A stretch of 64,000 nt of DNA from Agelas oroides (taxonomy: Eukaryota; Porifera; Demospongiae; Agelasida; Agelasidae): assembly GCA_949130485.1 (NCBI GenBank), contig OX422185.1, positions 15,250,511 through 15,314,510 of the forward strand, in the 5' to 3' direction. Position 1 is the first letter of the stretch, and the number at the start of each line of letters is the position of its first letter. The notes beneath the pieces are model-generated. The model was not told where the DNA came from. It did no database searches and saw only the letters and a program-made list of their open reading frames with translations. Position numbers and translations under genes: made by a program. Of the stretch, positions 56,990 through 64,000 are shown piece by piece.

Positions 56990-57126
56990 ACCTTATCCAT
57001 ACCAAACATTCTGAGATTACGCTGGTTGGCAAAGTGCAAAAGGAGGGAAAGTTTACTGTGTTCTACAGCCAGCTTGCTGTACACAACGACAAAGAACATA
57101 CGGAATCAATCTTAGCCCACTACCAA
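56990..57126 (+). CDS. exon-like block epsilon, unidentified
   Basis: It follows acceptor gtacataattacag. One frame is open with two leading bases (LIHTKHSEITLVGKVQKEGK, then FTVFYSQLAVHNDKEHTESI and LAHYQ) and ends at a weak CAA|GTAGTT donor, two codons before a TGA. If used as a terminal exon the protein ends ...HYQVV. The pattern suggests beta strands. If the donor is used, the end phase (0) matches the ATG-led exon at 57927, but its start phase does not fit block delta. The family is not recognised. Confidence 0.5.
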
Positions 57127-57926
57127 GTAGTTTGATTTACTCAGTAAGCTGTCACCTACTGTTTCTGTGCTATTGATAGCTCCTTCTACAATTTCTGCAA
57201 GTTTGGATCTTCGGAAGATTGAAAGGGCTGAACCTACTTCCCTTCACTCCTCTTTGCATCTAATGAGCATTCATGTGCTTTTGCCATCTGGAAGTGAATG
57301 ATATAATCACAAAATGATTGCACGGGTAAGGTCTATTGTCTCATGCTCAGACCCAACCGACAGAGGAAAGGGTCTGGGGAAGCAAGCCTGCATCCATGGG
57401 CTTACTCTCCCAGATTTTCCCAGAGTGGAGGAGTGACAAGAAACACCAGTTTTCATGTGCATCTAGGCAGTGTATCCTTGTCCGAAGTGGCCTAAGAAGC
57501 GACCTCTGAGCATCCCGAGTGTACTCAGCATCCCTGTTAGAAAAACTTTCCACTCGCTGCTGCATGCTTACGTGTGGCCTCACCACTTTCAAAATGCTTC
57601 TGACGCCTGTAACACAACCTTTGGAGAAGTTAAAATGCATCATCAATGATTTAGCATTGAATTTACTGATGATGCATATATGAATTGAAGGGTTAAAGAT
57701 GTATCATATAGCTGGAAATGTTTGCAGGGAATTAAATTTTTGCAGTTTACAGTTTTAGAGATTTTTCACAAGCATCCATAGGCTAAGATATTTTTGTCAG
57801 CTCCGCTGCTTTGCTTCAAGCGCAAGCCTGCATGCCTTGCTCTGAATTTGTTTACACTAGAAGCTCTTTTTAGAGTGGTTTTAAGCCATGTGATCAATTT
57901 TGACCAATCAAATCGCTCCCACACAG

Positions 57927-58045
57927 ATGGAGGATAAAGTAGCTTCACTGCACAAGAGTTTTGGTCGAGTTCGTCACTCCTCTACCGGCAGTGTCAAGAT
58001 TTGCTACTCTGAGTCTTCCAACACTTCCATGGAAGATGTCTCTGA
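57927..58045 (+). CDS. first recognised exon of the long coiled-coil gene
   Basis: ATG at 57927 (cccacacagATGG) opens MEDKVASLHKSFGRVRHSST and continues Ser-rich to ...SMEDVS. The exon ends GA|GTGAGT, a consensus donor. The other two frames close quickly. The ATG context is good for initiation, but the preceding cccacacag could also be an acceptor, so an upstream exon remains possible. It is 39 codons plus two bases. These join the T at 59089 to make Asp and keep the frame into the next exon. The intron that follows holds a 98-bp (CA)n tract (58066-58163). Confidence 0.75.
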
Positions 58046-58065
58046 GTGAGTCACCTTACTGCACA

Positions 58066-58068
58066 CGT

Positions 58069-58163
<95 letters not shown>
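58066..58163. repeat. (CA)n microsatellite
   Basis: About 95 bp of uninterrupted CA in the first recognised intron of the coiled-coil gene. Confidence 0.97.
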
Positions 58164-58165
<2 letters not shown>

Positions 58166-58631
58166 GCATAGTAACATTTCCCCTATGGTGCCCTGGTTCA
58201 GGTATTGCTGCTGCTCAGGGAACAGTTAGCTACTGCCACCCGCAGCATAGTCTTCAATAAAACCAGCCCACAAACTGCAGCAATTTGGCTGTTGTTACTC
58301 TGTTGGCATTAATCACCTCCACTTCACCCTTGTTTCTAAAGGTACTATTTTCCATAAACTCACAGGAAGTAGATTCTGTTTCATAAACCACAGGAAGTTG
58401 TTTTCTATGAACTGTACTTCTTACAGCAAACAATAAAACGCAGAATACAGAATAACAGGATAGCTTTTGTTGACCATAAATGAATTTGCTTTGTACTTTG
58501 CCGACATGGCACATGCAACAGCCATCCCAGCTGCGCTATAGCTATCAATGTCTGGAGTTGTAGAGGTACTATAAACACTGGGCAGACATTGAGTAAACGA
58601 AACATCAGTAGACGAAATCGGAGTAGAAATT

Positions 58632-58688
58632 GGAGTAGATGAAACGGCGGTAGACGAAACTGGAGTAGACGAACCAGGAAGATACCAC
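58632..58688. repeat. left arm of a 57-bp perfect inverted repeat
   Basis: It is the exact reverse complement of 59143-59199 (GTGGTATCTTCCTGGTTCGT ... TTCATCTACTCC). The arm is internally repetitive (GTAGACGAAACTGGA-like 15-bp units), and degenerate units extend to about 58590. The spacer is about 450 bp. Confidence 0.93.
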
Positions 58689-58729
58689 ACATTACACATA
58701 TGTACACACACACATGTAACACATCACAC

Positions 58730-58905
58730 ACACATATGTACACACACACGTAGTTCACATCACACACACACATATGTACACACACACGTAACACATCACA
58801 CACACACATATGTACACACACACGTAACACATCACACACACACATGTACACACACACGTAACACATCACACACACACATGTACACACACACGTACACACA
58901 CATCA
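58730..58905. repeat. 35-37-bp tandem repeat rich in CACACA
   Basis: ACACACACGTAACACATCAC + ACACACACATATGTAC repeats about five times. Cys/Val-rich frames on the minus strand come from the repeat. Confidence 0.92.
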
Positions 58906-59088
58906 CACACACACATGCACATATACACACGCACACAAACACAGGGAATGGGAACAAGGAGACTACATTCACCTCCCAGTGGCAGAGGTCAGTCTGTTGC
59001 CATAGCAACTCACTTATATTATTGGCTACTTTAACCCTTTACAAACTTTAACCCCTAATCTTTCTGCAGACACACCGACTCATTCCAG

Positions 59089-59145
59089 TGACACATCCTC
59101 AATGAATGCACAGTCACGTTCCATCTCCTCACCCTCCCCCACGTG
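59089..59145 (+). CDS. second exon of the long coiled-coil gene
   Basis: Using the acceptor at 59087-59088 (cattccag) gives T + DTSSMNAQSRSISSPSPT + TG, ending at TG|GTATCT. The start phase fits the exon at 57927-58045, and TG + G from 60128 makes Trp and keeps the frame, so all three exons chain. A stronger acceptor lies at 59068-59069 (ctttctgcag) but would break the frame, unless another exon intervenes. The donor sits at the first bases of the 59143-59199 inverted-repeat arm. Confidence 0.6.
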
Positions 59146-59199
59146 GTATCTTCCTGGTTCGTCTACTCCAGTTTCGTCTACCGCCGTTTCATCTACTCC
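59143..59199. repeat. right arm of the 57-bp inverted repeat, overlapping a donor site
   Basis: Perfect complement of 58632-58688. It overlaps the donor of the exon ending at 59145, so a pre-mRNA hairpin would enclose that splice site and the upstream exon. Confidence 0.93.
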
Positions 59200-59261
59200 C
59201 CCACATGCCCACCTCTGCCCCCTTCATGACTTCACTACTCTGTGGAGGTGAACTTCACTAG

Positions 59262-59465
59262 AGACAGAGGTGATACCTCATTCCCATAATACTCAACCTT
59301 GACCTCATTCCCAGAATACTCAACCTTGACCTCATTCCCATAATACTCAACCTTGACCTCATTCCCAGAATACTCAACCTTGACCTCATTCCCATAATAC
59401 TCAACCTCAAACTCATTCCCATAATACTCAACCTCATTCCCAGAACACACAGCTTTTATTCCCAA
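59262..59465. repeat. 27-bp tandem repeat, about 6-7 units
   Basis: CCTCATTCCCATAATACTCA + ACCTTGA repeats, alternating CATAAT and CAGAAT. It encodes a V(E)Y(Y/S)GNEVK pattern on the minus strand, which is repeat-driven and not called as a gene. Confidence 0.93.
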
Positions 59466-59784
59466 GATACTCAGCAATATATTTGTTTCTGGTATCGTAG
59501 TCTCATGAAAGAGCGCCCATTGGTGGTGTCAATCAAAGAAGGGGGGTGGGTGCTCTTTCAAGTGTTTCCGCATTTGATTGTGAAAGAGCACCCGTATCAT
59601 GTTTACAGTGACTCGATACCTTCGAAGCAATAAACAATAACAAACAGCGGAGCCATCAAAGTCAAGTCCTGAGAGTACACAACACTCTGAACGGCACCAT
59701 GTGAGCGTAGTTTACCTCACGGTGCACGGCACGTTCGTCTACGCAAAGCTTGCCTTGTACATGTAGTAACCTTCTGTGAAGTGT

Positions 59785-59935
59785 GAGAGTCCCGTGTTGA
59801 AATTGAAGATTATTCCGTTGTATATTTCGATCACATTGGCGTGTTTGAAGCACCATATCACTGAATTTCCACCAAGGGCGGGGCTCATATGTGCTTCACA
59901 GAGTCAGTCGATATTCATGCATCTACTCCGTCATC
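59785..59935. mobile_element. decayed foldback MITE fragment
   Basis: GAGAGTCCCGTGTTGAAATT ... AAGGGCGGGGCTCATATGTG matches one arm of the 3099-3357 family. The other arm is missing. It lies in the intron before the long exon. Confidence 0.78.
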
Positions 59936-60127
59936 ATAGCGCTGTGTAATACAGTCATGTACGCCTGTAGGGTCTGGCTTTCATTGCACTCTGTATTTAG
60001 CGCATATCCTCTATTAGGCGCATATGTGCTTACCACTTACACTTATAAGCGCATGCGCTTATTAACCAGAGTCTACGGTATTACCCTGTTACCCCCATGA
60101 TATAAGCTCATCTACCTCCCAACACAG

Positions 60128-63100
60128 GGCACCATTTGATGGCAATTTTGATGATGAGGAAGATCAATTGGCTCCACTGGGGACCAGTCCTGGCACCTTC
60201 AACAGACATTCACTAAGCTCCCGCCGAGTGGTCGCAATCGGGGAAGAGACGGGACAAAAGGAGACAGTAATCCCATACTGTACAGAAACTACGTCACCGG
60301 CTTTTAGCTCACAAAGCCAATCAGATGACAGCGAACGTGAGGATAGTGGTCTCTCGGCACAAATTGCGATCCTGCGGAACCAAAACCGGCAGCTGGTACG
60401 CCAGCTCAGAGAACGGGAAGAAGAAAGAGACGGCTTGAGAGAGCAACTTGAGACACATCAGCAAGAAAAATCTCTGTTCTCTCCTCCACCTGGACTACCA
60501 TCGCAGGTTCTGGACGGGAGAAAAGTCCTGCGTGAACGGGAAGTGAAAGCGGAAGCAGTAGCGATCCTGAGGGCACGTCTGCCATCAAGTAGTGGCAGTA
60601 GCAAAGCCCTTGGGAGCCCTCAGAGGAAGAATTTTGATGAGCTAGGTGATGTTGAGAGGTCAAGCGAAAGAGAGTCACTTGCCAAAATTGAAAGTTTGAA
60701 GCGGGAACATGCACAACTGGAAAGCCACTTGCGTGAAATCTCAGAAGACAAGCGGAGAATTGAGAAGGAGCTGAAACACCATCAAGAAGCGTTTGTGAAA
60801 GTACAGGAGCGTGAACAGGAGTTGTTGAAAGACATCGAAGTCCTTCGCGATGAAAATTCGCACCACAGTGGCGCCATTTCAAAGCTTCAAGCCGAGAGGG
60901 AAAGCTTACAGTCGGAGAACATCACCCTTCAGGATGAGCTGACGACCGCTACGGAGAAACTAAACAAGACTGAGAAATGTTACAAGGAAGTTGAGCACGA
61001 GAATCTCGCCCTTGAGGCAGAAATTGAGCACTTGATGAGAGATAAGAAACATCTTTTCGAAGAGAAGCAAAAGTTGCAGTCTGCTGTTGAAGATGCTCGC
61101 AAAACAAAGGAAAACTTTCGCTCGACCATTAGACAGTTGCGAGAGCAAAATCTGAGCCTTGAAAGTCAAGTAGGAGAATCGACAAGAGAGCACAAGGCTG
61201 CTGTCTTCAAGCAGGAGAAAGCGACAAAATTACGAGAAACCAAAGAACAGCAGACGCTGCGAGAAGTGATGATGTTAAGAGAGGAACGATCACAGCTGAA
61301 AGAGAAATTAGTGTCTGCTCAACAAGAAATAGATTCACTTGAAGCCCAGTGGAAGGAGAACCAATCGACCAATCAGATTCAAGCTGAGCTTTCGGTGAGC
61401 TTATCAGAAGTCCAAATGGAGCTGGCTGCACTGCGGAAGGGCCTGAAGTCTACTAGACGTGATGTGTCGTCTCTTCCGACCAAGCAGCATGACGTAGTGC
61501 AGGAACAGTTCATGGTTTTGGTGCAAAAATCCAAGGAGACATTAGCTGCTGCAGAACACGACAAAACAAAGCTGTCTGAAGCTCTGGAGCTTTCAGAAAC
61601 CTCACTTGCAAAACTAGATGCAGATTTCCAGAAAATAAAGGTCGAAAATGCCAAACTTTTGTCGCAGAAGGGAGCAATTTCTGCAGAAGTTTCAAAGCTG
61701 CAGTCAGAGGTGGCTACTCTACAAGACCAGAAGCGTTTGCTTGAAGTTCAGCTCGTGCAAAATGATTCCATTTCTCACCAGCAGGAGACTAAGGTCCAGG
61801 AACTGGAGGCACAGCAGAAGAAGCTTGAAGAGAAGTTGTCCTCTTCGGAGCGACTTTGGAAGAACAAGTTTGGACGGATGGAATGGGAGTGGGAAGGTAA
61901 GCTTGCTGATGCAAACCTAATGCAAGAAAATTTGTCAGAAGAACGAGAATCACTACTTCAGGAAAAAGCGTCTTTGGAGAAACAGCTATCACCACTTGTG
62001 CAAGAAAATGAAAAGTTGGAATCCGGAAAGCGTGAACTGGAATCGCAAATTGAGTTACTTCAAAGCAAGATATCCGAATTTTCTTCCAAAGTGAGGACTA
62101 ACGATTCCCACATTTCAGAAGCACAACGAATAATGGGAAGAATGATTGCCGAGAAAGCCTGCTTGGTGGCTGAAATGAGGGAGAGCAAACTAGAATATGA
62201 AGCAAAGATCTCGGCTTCCGAGCAGATGTACAACAAAGACATTGATAGCGCTGCAGTTGAAACTAAACAACTGAAAGAATCTCTAGCAACTGCTGAGGAA
62301 GAAAGCCAAAAAATTAGGGAGCAGCTTGAGCAAATCTCCAAGAAGGAGACTGGGATTGGTCAATTGACATCACAGCTTGAAGCTATGACAACTGAAAATG
62401 CTCAGCTGAAAACGGAAGTGAAAGCTCTCGAAGAAAAGCACCAAACGGCAATCAAGGAATTACAACAGTTGGCTGAAAAGGAGCAAACACGTCATCTTCA
62501 CAACGAGAAACTCAAAATGACACTCACGACTGAAATTGGTCTTCTGAAGAGCAAATTGAAGAGTGTTGAAGATGATAAAACAGCTCTGGAAGGGAAGCTC
62601 ATGGAGTTCTCCAAAGAGACGGCCAGTGCCTTTCAAGCCATCCCAGAAAGCAAACAAGTGGAGCAGCTTCGTCAGCAGATCGTCACTCTACAGCTGACAA
62701 GCAGAGATCAAAACACACAGTTTGGTGATTTCCAGAACCGATCGGTGGTTTTAGAAACTGAAAACAAGCGCTTGAAGGATGCTGCCCGCTCGAGTAAGGA
62801 TGCCCTTGAAGCAAACACTGCTCTCCGCAAGCAAGTGTCCGAGATGTCCCGAAAAATTTTCTTCCTTGAATCCGGCACAAAGACGTTGACAGACCAAGTT
62901 CATACTTTGCAAAACTCACTTAAAGTTGCGAGAGAAATGAAAGAGAGGTCCACAAACGAAAGGGTGAAAAAGCTCACAGAGGAAAACCAGGTGTTGCAGG
63001 ATCGAGTCAGAGATCTGGAGGAAGACCGGACAGAAACTGATGGCTGCTGATCTAAAGATTGTTGAGGCTGTGAAAGAAAGCGATAAACTCCGTCAAAGGC

Positions 63101-64000
63101 TCTCCAGTATCCGAAGCAGTTTTGAAGGTCAGCAGAGGTCAAACGTCGAAGATGTTGCAAGATCACTCAAAACGGAATCAGAAGTTTTGCACAAGATGAA
63201 AGCAAGTTTATCCAGCTCCCGAGAGGACTTGAAACATTTGGAAGCAAACCAACAGAAGATTTTAGTTCTGCACTCGGAAATCCAGCAATTGCTTGCTGGT
63301 CAAACCCCTCACGTTGCATCTGGAAGATCGGCAACATGGAGCCGTGGGACCAGTCAAGTGCTCCCTAAAGTCCTGCAGTCTCTCCCCCCTGGGTACGTGT
63401 CTAGCCTCCAAGGAAGTTCTGGTTTTAGCCAGGGTAGACCGAGTATGACGTCTCCTTTTCACATATCAAGTTTTGAGCTGCAAGAGAAGCTTTCACATCT
63501 ACACGCCTTCAATTCTGGCTTAGCAGACCGTTGGAAGCGACATCAAGTTTTGTTGCAGGAGAGAGAATCCGAAGCAGGCGTGCTTGAAGAATGTTTTTCG
63601 GCTCTCAAAGTAAAACTCGAGCGGTTGGCAAAAGAGAACGAAGAGTTACAAGAATCTGTCGCCAGCATACAGGATTCTGAACTGAAACCAGAACAACTGC
63701 AAGTCATCTCTACCCTTCAGAAGCAAATTGAAACTCTCCAAGACCAGGTCATCGATCGGGACATGGCTCTGCAAGACATTGAACTACAGATGAAGAAAGA
63801 CTATGAAATGCACGACAGAAACTTTGCATCATTGAAAACACAAGTTTTGGAGTTCAGAGAGCAGTTATCAGCTAAGGATAATTTGATTCGGACTAAAGAC
63901 CAGTATATTCAGCAGACGGAAGAAAGGTGTCTAGAGTATGAAGGTCAGACGCTTAAGGCACGCAAGGATCTCGAACGAGCTTTGCAGGAGAGAGAACAGC
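60128..64000 (+). CDS. long coiled-coil protein, giant exon, runs off the window (one frameshift)
   Basis: The exon begins after ctcatctacctcccaacacag. G + APFDGNFDDEEDQLAPLGTS leads into a Ser-rich, acidic, probably disordered segment (to about residue 65 of the exon). From QIAILRNQNRQLVRQL onward it is almost continuous heptad-type coiled coil (E/K/Q/L-rich, few Pro or Gly), as in centrosomal, golgin or cytoskeletal linker proteins. The first frame stops at TGA 63048-63050 after ...RVRDLEEDRTETDGC. The next frame continues the same kind of sequence without a gap (from MAADLKIVEAVKESDKLRQR at 63040) to 64000, so one extra base lies near 63015-63039; GAAACT for GAACT at about 63033-63038 would explain it. 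About 63290-63480 encodes a short Ser/Pro/Gly-rich hinge (SATWSRGTSQVLPK ... FHISSFELQEKL), then coiled coil resumes. I cannot name the orthologue, because such sequence is low in diagnostic motifs. Confidence 0.88.

Noticed and set aside
58405-58899. 164-codon minus-strand Cys/Val-rich frame
   Set aside because: Most of it is the CACACA-rich 37-bp tandem repeat. It has no recognisable domain.
59235-59477. Minus-strand VEYYGNEVK repeat peptide
   Set aside because: It tracks the 27-bp tandem repeat within an intron of the coiled-coil gene, and no start or splice context supports it.

Overview
This window is animal nuclear DNA, not a prokaryotic locus. It has spliced exons with GT/AG borders, long introns, (CA)n/(GT)n microsatellites, a BED-finger hAT transposase and many short inverted-repeat transposons with clean target-site duplications (TSDs). 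The mix resembles a marine invertebrate such as a sponge or cnidarian. I cannot name the organism from sequence alone.

The clearest host gene is at the right edge, on the + strand. Three exons join in phase (57927-58045, 59089-59145, 60128 to the window end). They start a very long coiled-coil protein of more than 1,300 residues that runs off the window. One extra base near 63015-63039 breaks the frame, and the coiled coil resumes at once in the next frame.

Two segments, 1 to about 6,800 and about 37,720 to 54,560, are copies of the same stretch of a multi-exon + strand gene. Each holds three matching exon-like blocks (46-85/37966-38005, 569-659/39449-39548, 6362-6448/53652-53739). In each, the intron between the second and third block is filled by a pyrimidine-rich minisatellite: 4.8 kb in copy 1 and 14 kb in copy 2. 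The main units are 66 bp and 57 bp, both multiples of three, so hundreds of codons stay open on both strands; I treat these open frames as non-coding. A further exon-like block is also duplicated (30900-31036/56776-56908), and a single coiled-coil exon sits at 20350-20438.

The region 7-37 kb is a transposon graveyard with some young insertions. It holds an apparently complete hAT element (14224-16344, intact 608-residue transposase, perfect 8-bp TSD); a family of TAGCCTCGTTCCC-type elements with 9-bp TSDs; piggyBac-like TTAA elements; small palindromic elements; foldback elements with 4-bp TSDs; TA-flanked elements; and a decayed Tigger/pogo transposase. The most unusual is a 1.5-kb element (24186-25701) with a 9-bp TSD that carries a fragment of a Crypton/ZMYM-type DUF3504 protein between inverted satellite arms. 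Several insertions are nested or have an empty-site paralogue in the same window, so relative ages can be read.

I found no rRNA, tRNA, CRISPR or operon structure.
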